DNA of 64,000 bases from Verrucomicrobiota bacterium (GTDB taxonomy: Bacteria; Verrucomicrobiota; Verrucomicrobiia; Opitutales; UBA953): contig BJHS01000001.1 in the NCBI GenBank assembly GCA_014193315.1, positions 186,001 through 250,000 on the forward strand, given 5' to 3'. Made by a program: the position numbers and the translations under genes. Numbering within the stretch: position 1 is the first letter of the stretch; every line of letters begins with the position of its first letter. The notes beneath the pieces are model-generated. The model saw nothing but the letters and a program-made list of their open reading frames with translations, made no database searches and was not told the origin of the DNA. Positions 1 through 6,417 of the stretch are shown piece after piece.

Positions 1-568
1 GGATGACGCCCGGCTTGACCTCTTCGAGGAGCTTGCGACGGCTTTCGCCGCGCTGTTCTTCGATGAGTTCGCGACGCGAGACGACGAGGTTCTTCTTCTC
101 CTTGTTGATCTTGATGATCTTGAAGTCGAAGGTCTGACCCACGAAGCCTTCAAGGTCCTTCGGCGGGTTGACGTCGATCTGCGAGGAGGGCATGAAGGCG
201 TCGACGCCGACGGAGACGATCAGGCCGCCCTTGACGACGGACTTGACGCGACCCTGGACGATGGAGCCTTCCTGGCAATTGGCCTCGATGCTTTCCCACT
301 TGCGGATCTGCTGGGCGCGGTCGAAGGAGACGGTCGGGGTGCCGTCCTTGTTTTCAAGCTTCTCGAGGTAGACCTCGAGCTGCATACCGACCTGGACTTC
401 GGCCATGTCGGGAAATTCAGCCTGAGGGATGAAGCCCTCGGACTTGCCGTTGATGTCGACGACGACGAACTTGTCGTCGCGGATCTCGGTGACGGTCGCG
501 GGGATAACGCTGTGGGCCTTGAGCGCGCCGAAATTGGATTCGGCGAGCAGTTTTTCCATGATGCTCAT
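1..568 (-). CDS. rpsA: 30S ribosomal protein S1, N-terminal part (runs off the window)
   Basis: Protein S1 binds mRNA on the 30S subunit and helps initiation on structured or weakly Shine-Dalgarno messages. My translation from ATG at 568 starts MSIMEKLLAESNFGAL and gives 189 codons before the window edge. Two S1 (OB-fold) repeats are visible, about residues 20-85 and 100-165; the second contains GSIVQGRVKSVVKGGLIV and FMPSSQID, typical of S1 domain 2. A third repeat begins at the edge (VKPGVI). A second in-frame ATG lies three codons downstream, so the exact start is uncertain. The 150 bp upstream, before the next gene's stop, presumably holds the promoter and leader; I see no clear structure there. 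Confidence 0.95.
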   Translation of the reverse strand, partial: MSIMEKLLAESNFGALKAHSVIPATVTEIRDDKFVVVDINGKSEGFIPQAEFPDMAEVQVGMQLEVYLEKLENKDGTPTVSFDRAQQIRKWESIEANCQEGSIVQGRVKSVVKGGLIVSVGVDAFMPSSQIDVNPPKDLEGFVGQTFDFKIIKINKEKKNLVVSRRELIEEQRGESRRKLLEEVKPGVI

Positions 569-719
569 TGTGTTTTGACTGGGGTCCTGGGCGTCGCGAA
601 GGACGTTTCCAGGGTTTTGGTTGTTGGTTGGGTTTTCCGGCGGAGATTCCACTGGCAGGTGCCGGTGGGCCGTCGAGAGGTCGAAAACAAACCAGCCGAA
701 GGGGACTGGCAAGCCGAGA

Positions 720-2213
720 TTATCTCCCCGGGGGCTTTTCTGGGGGGTTGGGCGGGGCTGGCGCCCATTCGGGCCGCTTTTCCAGCTCCGTTCGCAGTTT
801 CAGGGCGGTCGCAACCCCGAAGCGGGCCTCCACGAACCGGGCGGCCTCCTCGATCAAGCCCCCGTCCTCCGCGGTCAACCCTTGGGGGTCCTTCCAGGCG
901 CGGGTGATGCCGGCGGCTTGCTCGGCTTGGGCACAGGCGAGGGCCAAGGCGAGCCGCCCGGACCGATCGGCGGCCACCCGTAGCTGGCGCAAGGCCTCGG
1001 CCCCGAGCGGCTGGGGGCGGAGATTGGTTTGGCGCAGCACGGCGTAATCGGTCCAGCGATCGGCCGGGTCAACCGAGCGGGTCTGCGTTTCCAGCGGCAC
1101 GGCGAAGGGTTGGTAGAAAGGGTCGCCGAGGATGATGCCCTGCCAACTGACCGCCGGGGTCGCATACCACGCGGCCTCCCCGGCGCTCATCCCCGCCCGG
1201 AGCCCCTTGAGCAAAAGCTCAGGGCGCACGGTCAGGGAAAGGTACGGCTCGTAGACGTTGCCGAAAGTCAGGGCGGCGCCTTGTTCGACCAGCCAAGGCG
1301 TCCAACTCGCTTCCGGACTCTGCAACGAGCCGGCGGAAAAGCTATGCAGGTGCAACGCGATCGCGCCCGGGGCGAGTCGGGTCGACTTCAGGCCGAACTT
1401 GCCGGTGGGTTTCTGGCTGTACCAGCCCAGGTACCACGCCGGGGCGTCCCCGCGCGCCCGCGGTGAAAACTGTTCGCGTGTCGCTTCGATGTCGGTCGGG
1501 AAGCCTAGTTCCTTGAGGGGTGCGACGCAGGCCTGGAACCACTCGTCGCCTTCCTTATAGGGGCCGCCCACGTCCACGTAGGCGCGACCGCGCAGGCCCT
1601 TGGCTTCCGCCTCCCAGGCACCGTGCAGGGCTCGGCGCGCGGCTTCGGCGGACCCGCCGTCGAGCCGGGCGATGCGGGTGATGCCTTCCGCCCCGGCCTC
1701 CGTCCGGTTGAACCAAGGATTCGGACGGGCCCCTTCGGGGTCCAGGTTGGGCAAGGCGAGGGTCGCCAGTTCGCTGTCGAGGCTCGCGTGGTCGCCCTTG
1801 ACCGGATTCGCCGCGTTCAGCCCCTTGATGCCGGATGGGCTGATTTTCAGGGGCACGCCGTGCACCAGCACGAGCCATTGGAGGCGGGGCTCGGCGGTCG
1901 GGATGAAGCCAAGCCGACTGCGGGCGTCCGCGGCCTCGTCCTGGGCACCTTCGAGGAGGTGCGCGTCGCGGAGTTTCGCCCGGAGCGGCCCAAGCACCTT
2001 GGCGCTGTAATCTTTCCAGGCCAACGTCTCGACCCGACCGAGCGGGAGGCTGATCAAGTTTGCCGGCGGGATGCTGCGCTTGGCCATGAACTCCTCGGCG
2101 AGGGCGAGGCCCTCGGGTCGGTCGGAGTTCATCAGGACGGCGGTGCGCGCTGGGTCCGGTCGGGCCCACGCGAGCACCGTCAGCCACGGTAGCAGCAACG
2201 CGAGACGTCCCAT
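720..2213 (-). CDS. TIGR03790-like exported protein of unknown function
   Basis: A 497-residue protein with a short hydrophobic N-terminus (MGRLALLLPWLTVLAWA) compatible with a Sec signal peptide. The body resembles the TIGR03790 family, known from Verrucomicrobia, Acidobacteria and Planctomycetes and without an assigned function. Early segments read ARTAVLMNSD, ANLISLPLG and LQWLVLVHGVPLKI; conserved-looking blocks further on include SLDSELATLALP, YLGWYSQ, GAIALHLHSFSAG and ILGDPFYQPF. The C-terminal 100 residues are Ala- and Arg-rich and may be helical. It is the last gene of a minus-strand series after infC and the amidase, 51 bp from the latter. A GCCGGC-stemmed hairpin lies in that gap. 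The family call is from memory of motif style and no catalytic residue can be named. Confidence 0.7.
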   Translation of the reverse strand: MGRLALLLPWLTVLAWARPDPARTAVLMNSDRPEGLALAEEFMAKRSIPPANLISLPLGRVETLAWKDYSAKVLGPLRAKLRDAHLLEGAQDEAADARSRLGFIPTAEPRLQWLVLVHGVPLKISPSGIKGLNAANPVKGDHASLDSELATLALPNLDPEGARPNPWFNRTEAGAEGITRIARLDGGSAEAARRALHGAWEAEAKGLRGRAYVDVGGPYKEGDEWFQACVAPLKELGFPTDIEATREQFSPRARGDAPAWYLGWYSQKPTGKFGLKSTRLAPGAIALHLHSFSAGSLQSPEASWTPWLVEQGAALTFGNVYEPYLSLTVRPELLLKGLRAGMSAGEAAWYATPAVSWQGIILGDPFYQPFAVPLETQTRSVDPADRWTDYAVLRQTNLRPQPLGAEALRQLRVAADRSGRLALALACAQAEQAAGITRAWKDPQGLTAEDGGLIEEAARFVEARFGVATALKLRTELEKRPEWAPAPPNPPEKPPGR

Positions 2214-2264
2214 GCCTCCTAGGTTAGCCGGCAGTGTCGCCGGCGGAAGCGTTAAATCACTGGT

Positions 2265-3227
2265 TTATTTCGCGCGAAGCTGGCGCCCGTAATCCGCGAT
2301 CCCGTCGGCGATGGCTTGGGCGATTTTCTGGCGGTAGGTCGCGTTGGCGATCAGCGCCCCTTCCGTCCGGCTGGAGACGAAACCTCCCTCGATGAGGATG
2401 CCCGGGCAGGTGAGCGTGCGGAGCACCGCGAAGCGGGAGCGGCGGACCCCCCGGTCCTCCGCCCCCGTCTGGGTCAGGAGCTGGCGTTGGACGTTGAAGG
2501 CGAGCTGGAGGTTGAACGTGTCGAAGCGGTTGCCTGGTTCGGCGGTGAGGTCGGCCCGCCCAGCGGCCTTGTTGGTCGAGTGTTGGCCAGTCGGCGTGAG
2601 GCAGTAGGTCTCGATGCCCGCGCTGCTGTGGTCGCCCGCCGCCCCGCCGTTGTAGTGGAGGCTCACAAAGAGGTCGACCTTGGCCTTGCTGGCCATCGGC
2701 GCCCGGTCGTCGAGCTCGATGGCGACATCCCGGTCGCGGGTCAGCAGCACCTCGCAGCCTTGTTTCTCGAGGAGCAACTTGAGGCGGATCGCCGTGTCGA
2801 GCGTCGCCGCTTTTTCCGTGTAGTTGAGCGTCGGGTGGACCTTGCCGGGATCCTTGCCGCCGTGCCCGGGGTCCAGCAGGATCCGTTGTGCGGCCGGCCG
2901 CGGGGTCGGGAGTCGCCAAGCCAAGGGCACGATGACTTTGTCGTAGTCGATGCGGGTGACGGTGAGCTTGCCGCGCAGCAGGCCGATCGGGTCGTCGAGG
3001 TAGAACTTCACGCCCTCCACCAGGAGGTAATCCTTGTTGGCCTCGGCGACGAACGTGGGCAGGCCCTTGGCGCCGTGCCGTTCCAGGCCGAAGCCATCCG
3101 TTTTCTCCCGTGCGAGCGGGGCGAGCCCGAGTTGCCGCAACGAATCGCCCAGGAAGATGTCGGGCGACGCGGCGGCCTGGACCGCGACGGTCGCGAGGCA
3201 AAGGCAGATGGCGACCAGGCGCCGCAC
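2265..3227 (-). CDS. N-acetylmuramoyl-L-alanine amidase (Amidase_3 family)
   Basis: A periplasmic zinc amidase that cleaves the bond between MurNAc and the peptide stem of peptidoglycan. The 320-residue protein has a signal peptide (MRRLVAICLCLATVAVQAAA), a 90-residue N-terminal region without a recognised domain, then Amidase_3 from about residue 113. Zinc ligands are visible: H122 in LLDPGHGGKD, E138 in NYTEKA and H191 in VSLHYN. It starts 4 bp downstream of the infC stop, so the two are probably co-transcribed, an odd pairing of initiation factor and wall hydrolase. No LysM, SPOR or AMIN domain is obvious, so its recruitment to the septum or wall is unknown. Confidence 0.92.
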   Translation of the reverse strand: MRRLVAICLCLATVAVQAAASPDIFLGDSLRQLGLAPLAREKTDGFGLERHGAKGLPTFVAEANKDYLLVEGVKFYLDDPIGLLRGKLTVTRIDYDKVIVPLAWRLPTPRPAAQRILLDPGHGGKDPGKVHPTLNYTEKAATLDTAIRLKLLLEKQGCEVLLTRDRDVAIELDDRAPMASKAKVDLFVSLHYNGGAAGDHSSAGIETYCLTPTGQHSTNKAAGRADLTAEPGNRFDTFNLQLAFNVQRQLLTQTGAEDRGVRRSRFAVLRTLTCPGILIEGGFVSSRTEGALIANATYRQKIAQAIADGIADYGRQLRAK

Positions 3228-3230
3228 GGC

Positions 3231-3902
3231 TTATTCCGTGTCGTTCTCGCCGTTATCCAACGCGGAGTCGTCCTCGTCGTCGTCCTCGCCGGGGGCGGCG
3301 TTGTGCACGAGCTTGCGCTTGTTCTGCTGGACGGGGGTGAGGCCCACGACGATGGCGCGGCCCGTGCGCTTCGGCTCGTTGTCGCAGGTGCAAATATGCA
3401 TCAGCGCGGCGATGGCGCGGCCGATGGTCTCGAGACCGATCTCCGGGTGCTCGAGCTCGCGGTAGCGGTATTGCAGGAGCAGTTTCACTTTGTGGCCGTG
3501 GTAGAGGAAGTTCTCGGCCCGGCGCACCTTGATGAAGAGGTCGTGCGTGTCGATGCGGGGGCGGAGTTTGATCTCCTTCACCTTCGTCGTGGTCTTCTGG
3601 TGCTTATGTTTCTTGGCTTCCTCGTAGAGGTACTTGCCGTACTCCATGAGTTTGCACACCGGCGGGACGGCGGCGGCGGCGATCTCGATCAGGTCGACGC
3701 CTTCCTCGCGGGCCAGCTCAAGGGCGCGCGAAGTCGGCATGACGCCGAGCATCTCGCCCTTGGAGTTGATCACGCGGATCTCCGTCGCGCGGATGTTCAT
3801 GTTGCGCTTCGGCCCTTTGTCCTCCCGGCGGTAATCCCGGCGTTGCTGGTTGGACGAACTCGACGGTTTGGGTCGGTTATGGGGGCGATAGGGCGTAGCC
3901 AT
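3231..3902 (-). CDS. infC: Translation initiation factor IF-3
   Basis: IF-3 binds the 30S subunit, prevents premature 50S joining and proofreads the start codon. The 223-residue product is longer than usual (about 180). A basic, Ser/Asn-rich leader of about 33 residues precedes the N-domain (NIRATEIRVINSKGEMLGV). A Lys-rich linker (YEEAKKHKHQKTTTKVKEIKLRP) is followed by the C-domain, ending near QNKRKLVHN. The tail is acidic (EDDDEDDSALDN). The start is a plain ATG at 3902, not the rare ATT or ATC that autoregulated infC genes often use. Unlike the common infC-rpmI-rplT order, it points away from rpmI-rplT and a peroxiredoxin gene lies between them. Confidence 0.97.
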   Translation of the reverse strand: MATPYRPHNRPKPSSSSNQQRRDYRREDKGPKRNMNIRATEIRVINSKGEMLGVMPTSRALELAREEGVDLIEIAAAAVPPVCKLMEYGKYLYEEAKKHKHQKTTTKVKEIKLRPRIDTHDLFIKVRRAENFLYHGHKVKLLLQYRYRELEHPEIGLETIGRAIAALMHICTCDNEPKRTGRAIVVGLTPVQQNKRKLVHNAAPGEDDDEDDSALDNGENDTE

Positions 3903-4000
3903 TAGGTATCTTGCGGGCGGGTCTTCGGGATAAACTCCCTCTTTCGGTGCCTTGGTTCAAGCACCGATTGCGGCCCGTCACTTCAGGCCCGTCCGCGCTT

Positions 4001-4477
4001 TTACTTCAGCGCGGCGATCGCCGCGAGGAGTTGCTTGCCGTGCTCCGCCGCTTCGACCTTGGGGATGGTGGCGAGCAACTTGCCTTGGCCGTCGAAGAGG
4101 TAAGCCGCTCGGGCGGGTCCAAGGTACTTCTTTCCGTACATCGATTTCTCGACGATCGCGTCCAAGGCCTGGGAGAATTGATCCTCGGGGTCTGAGACCA
4201 GGGTGAACTTGTACCCGTGTTTGGCGGCATACTTGGTATGGGAGGCGCAAGTATCCCGGGAGACAGCAATCAATCTAAACCCTTGCCTGACAATGGCTTT
4301 CTCATTTTTATCCATCTCCGAGGCCTGTTTATCGCAGGCGGAGGTGTTGTTGCGCATGTAGACGGAAACGATGGTCGGGCCGTCCAGAAGGTCGGCAAAA
4401 GCCCCATGGACGGGTTTCCCGTCCACGAGGGCATCCACCTTGAAGGTTAATTTCGGCTTTTTTCCTATGGAAAGCAT
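4001..4477 (-). CDS. Peroxiredoxin-like protein (AhpC-TSA/Redoxin family, BCP type)
   Basis: Predicted cytoplasmic thiol peroxidase that reduces H2O2 or organic peroxides. The start ATG at 4477 gives MLSIGKKPKLTFKVDALVDG and 158 residues, the size of bacterioferritin-comigratory (BCP) enzymes. C48 in MRNNTSACDKQASEM sits where BCP proteins carry the peroxidatic Cys. The AVSRDTCASHTKYAAKHG segment matches the BCP SPDS..SH..F block and holds a second Cys, C77. The usual TPGCT context is replaced by NTSAC, so the redox mechanism may differ. The frame continues upstream to 4645 but only through repeat sequence, so the internal start is preferred. It is divergent from rpmI. Confidence 0.8.
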   Translation of the reverse strand: MLSIGKKPKLTFKVDALVDGKPVHGAFADLLDGPTIVSVYMRNNTSACDKQASEMDKNEKAIVRQGFRLIAVSRDTCASHTKYAAKHGYKFTLVSDPEDQFSQALDAIVEKSMYGKKYLGPARAAYLFDGQGKLLATIPKVEAAEHGKQLLAAIAALK

Positions 4478-4497
4478 GGTTTTTAGGTTTGGGTGCA

Positions 4498-4588
4498 GGG
4501 CAGGGGAGCGGGCTTGGCTCGGATTGTCAAATGGCCAACCCGATCTGCCGCCTGCCAGAAAGTGAGCCCAAGTCCGCTCCCCCTGCCC
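4498..4588. repeat. Inverted pair of degenerate 6-bp tandem arrays (GGGCAG/GGGCTT type)
   Basis: Left arm 4498-4521 reads as four 6-mers (GGGCAG, GGGAGC, GGGCTT, GGCTCG). Right arm 4565-4588 is its near-complement as C-rich 6-mers (AGCCCA, AGTCCG, CTCCCC, CTGCCC). The arms pair over about 23 positions with few mismatches around a 43-nt loop. It fills the divergent gap between the peroxiredoxin gene and rpmI, where the r-protein operon promoter or leader should lie. The unit length matches the GGGCTA arrays at 18995, 24726 and 30720. Confidence 0.75.
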
Positions 4589-4639
4589 TTTCCCCTTTAC
4601 AAGTCCCCTCGGACGCCCTTTGTTCCGACCCTTTCCGCC

Positions 4640-4831
4640 ATGCAAAAGACCCGTAAGTCAGTCTCCAAGCGCTTCAAGGTGACCGGTACCGGCAAAGTGA
4701 TGCGCCGTTCCCCGAACGCCCGCCACCTCTTGAGCACCAAGTCCCGCAAGCAGCGCCGTCGTGCCAACAAGTCCAAGCGCGTCGACTCCGGCTTCGAGAA
4801 GAAGATGCTGGCCTGCATGCCTTTCGCCTAA
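4640..4831 (+). CDS. rpmI: 50S ribosomal protein L35
   Basis: Small basic protein of the large subunit. The 63 residues from ATG at 4640 (MQKTRKSVSKRFKVTGTGKV) contain the L35 signature, with K/R-rich stretches and RHLLSTKSRKQRRR. The frame stays open upstream of this ATG but that part is repeat-derived, and the L35 N-terminus is conserved at this Met. rplT follows after 84 bp. infC, normally upstream in this operon, is on the other strand. Confidence 0.97.
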   Translation: MQKTRKSVSKRFKVTGTGKVMRRSPNARHLLSTKSRKQRRRANKSKRVDSGFEKKMLACMPFA

Positions 4832-4915
4832 GCCGGCGACCCCCATTTTGGCCGAACGGGTGTTCATTAAGGCGACCCCGAGGCCATCTAACCAAAACCA
4901 AAACCAGATACCAAC

Positions 4916-5272
4916 ATGCCTAGAGCAACCAATGGCCCGGCCACCAAGGCCCGTAAGAAGCGCGCAATCAAAGCCGCTAAGGGCTACTTCGGAAACAAAT
5001 CCCGTCTGTACGTCTACGCCCTCGAGGCCGTTCAGCGCGCGCAGAAGTTCGCTTATCGCGACCGCCGCAAGAACAAGTCGACGTTCCGTCAGCTGTGGAT
5101 CGTGCGTCTCAACGCCGCCTGCCGTCCCCTCGGCATTTCCTACAGCCGTCTGATCTCTGGCCTGAAGAAGGCCAACATCACGATGGACCGTAAGAACCTG
5201 AGCGAACTGGCCATCCATGACGCCCCCGCTTTCGAAGCGATCGTCAAGAAGGCCCAGGCCGCGCTCGTCTAA
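4916..5272 (+). CDS. rplT: 50S ribosomal protein L20
   Basis: Assembly-initiating protein of the large subunit; in other bacteria it also represses its own operon. The 118 residues match L20 along the full length: MPRATNGPATKARKKRAIK, GYFGNKSRLY, RDRRKNKSTFRQLWI and ISYSRLISGLKKANI. The usual N-terminal MPRVK is replaced by MPRATNGPA. A strong stem-loop with a T-rich tail follows at 5294, before pheS. Confidence 0.98.
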   Translation: MPRATNGPATKARKKRAIKAAKGYFGNKSRLYVYALEAVQRAQKFAYRDRRKNKSTFRQLWIVRLNAACRPLGISYSRLISGLKKANITMDRKNLSELAIHDAPAFEAIVKKAQAALV

Positions 5273-5293
5273 GACGATTTAACGTCCCTGCAC

Positions 5294-5326
5294 GAAGCCC
5301 CGGCCCGCCGGGGCTTCTTCGTTTTA
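5294..5326 (+). terminator. Rho-independent terminator or attenuator between rplT and pheS
   Basis: A perfect 10-bp GC-rich stem (GAAGCCCCGG, loop CCCG, CCGGGGCTTC) is followed by TTCGTTTT. It lies 21 bp after the rplT stop and 50 bp before pheS, so it probably ends or attenuates r-protein transcription before pheST. Confidence 0.85.
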
Positions 5327-5373
5327 CGGTGCTTTCGCTTGCCGACTTTCCCCTCTGCCGCACAAATCAACCC

Positions 5374-6414
5374 ATGCAGCCGCAGCTCGCCCAACTCGTC
5401 GCCGCCGCCACCCAGGAAGCCGTCGCCGTCGCCACCCGCGCCGAGCTCGAGGCCTTCAAGGCGCGGGTCGTCGGACCCAACGGCTCCCTCACCCAGGTGA
5501 TGAAGGGGATGGCCACTCTTTCCAAGGAGGAGCGCCCCGTCGTGGGTAAGCTCATCAACGAGGCCAAGAAGTCCATCGAGGAGATCCTCGCCGCCTTGCT
5601 GGTGAAGGTTGAGAACGCCGAGATTGCCGCCGCCCTCGGCGCGGCCGTCGACCCGACCCTCCCGAGCCCCGACGCTCCCGCTGGTTCGCTCCACCCGCTT
5701 TCCCGCACCCGCGAGCGGATCCTGGCCTCCTTCCGCAAGTTAGGCTTCGTCGTCGCCGATGGACCCGAGGTCGAGACCGAGTGGCATTGCTTCGACGCCC
5801 TCAACACGCCGGCCGACCACCCGGCCCGCGACATGCAGGACACGCTCTACATGCCGAAGGCGTTTCGCTCCGCTGACGCGCCCCGCAAGGCCGACGAGGC
5901 GATCCTCCTCCGCACGCACACGTCGAGCGTCCAGGTCCGCGCGATGCTCTCGCGTCAGCCGCCGTTCCGCATCGTGGCCCCGGGGCGTTGCTTCCGTCGC
6001 GACGCGGTCGACGCGACGCACTCCGCCAACTTCCACCAGGTCGAAGGGCTGTGGATCGATCGCCACGTGACGCTCGCCGACCTCCGCGGCGTGCTCGACT
6101 TCTTCGTGAAGGAGACCTTCGGCGCCGACGCCGAGATCCGCCTGCGCCCATCCTTCTTCCCGTTCACGGAACCGTCCTTCGAGATGGACCTCCGCTCGCC
6201 CAACTTGGGCCGCCTCTCCAACCGCTGGCTCGAGATCATGGGCTGCGGTCTCGTCGACCCCAAGGTGCTCGAACTCTGCGGCCTCGACCCGGACGAATGG
6301 TCGGGTCTCGCCTTCGGCCTCGGCCTCGAACGCATCGCGATGCTGATCCACGGCATCGACGACATCCGTCACTTTTACAACAACGACACGCGCTTCCTGC
6401 GCCAGTTCGCCTAA
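5374..6414 (+). CDS. pheS: Phenylalanine--tRNA ligase alpha subunit
   Basis: Catalytic subunit of the alpha2beta2 PheRS, which charges tRNA-Phe. From ATG 5374 (MQPQLAQLVAAATQEA) the 346 residues comprise an N-terminal coiled-coil tRNA-binding part (about 1-95) and the class II catalytic core. Motif 2 is seen in GRCFRRDAVDATHSANFHQVEG and motif 3 in FGLGLERIAMLIHGIDDIR. SFEMDLRSPN precedes a C-terminal GCGLVDPKVL block, slightly altered from the usual GCGMVHP. The frame extends 15 codons upstream but conservation favours this Met. pheT follows after 3 bp. Confidence 0.97.
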   Translation: MQPQLAQLVAAATQEAVAVATRAELEAFKARVVGPNGSLTQVMKGMATLSKEERPVVGKLINEAKKSIEEILAALLVKVENAEIAAALGAAVDPTLPSPDAPAGSLHPLSRTRERILASFRKLGFVVADGPEVETEWHCFDALNTPADHPARDMQDTLYMPKAFRSADAPRKADEAILLRTHTSSVQVRAMLSRQPPFRIVAPGRCFRRDAVDATHSANFHQVEGLWIDRHVTLADLRGVLDFFVKETFGADAEIRLRPSFFPFTEPSFEMDLRSPNLGRLSNRWLEIMGCGLVDPKVLELCGLDPDEWSGLAFGLGLERIAMLIHGIDDIRHFYNNDTRFLRQFA

Positions 6415-6417
6415 GCC

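Noticed and set aside
2316-3905. A 529-codon plus-strand frame over the amidase and infC
   Set aside because: Both minus-strand genes are recognisable families; the plus frame shows no domain.
5294-5373. T-box or leader-peptide attenuator for pheST
   Set aside because: The gap holds only the terminator and about 50 bp; no T-box sequence or Phe-rich leader frame was seen.
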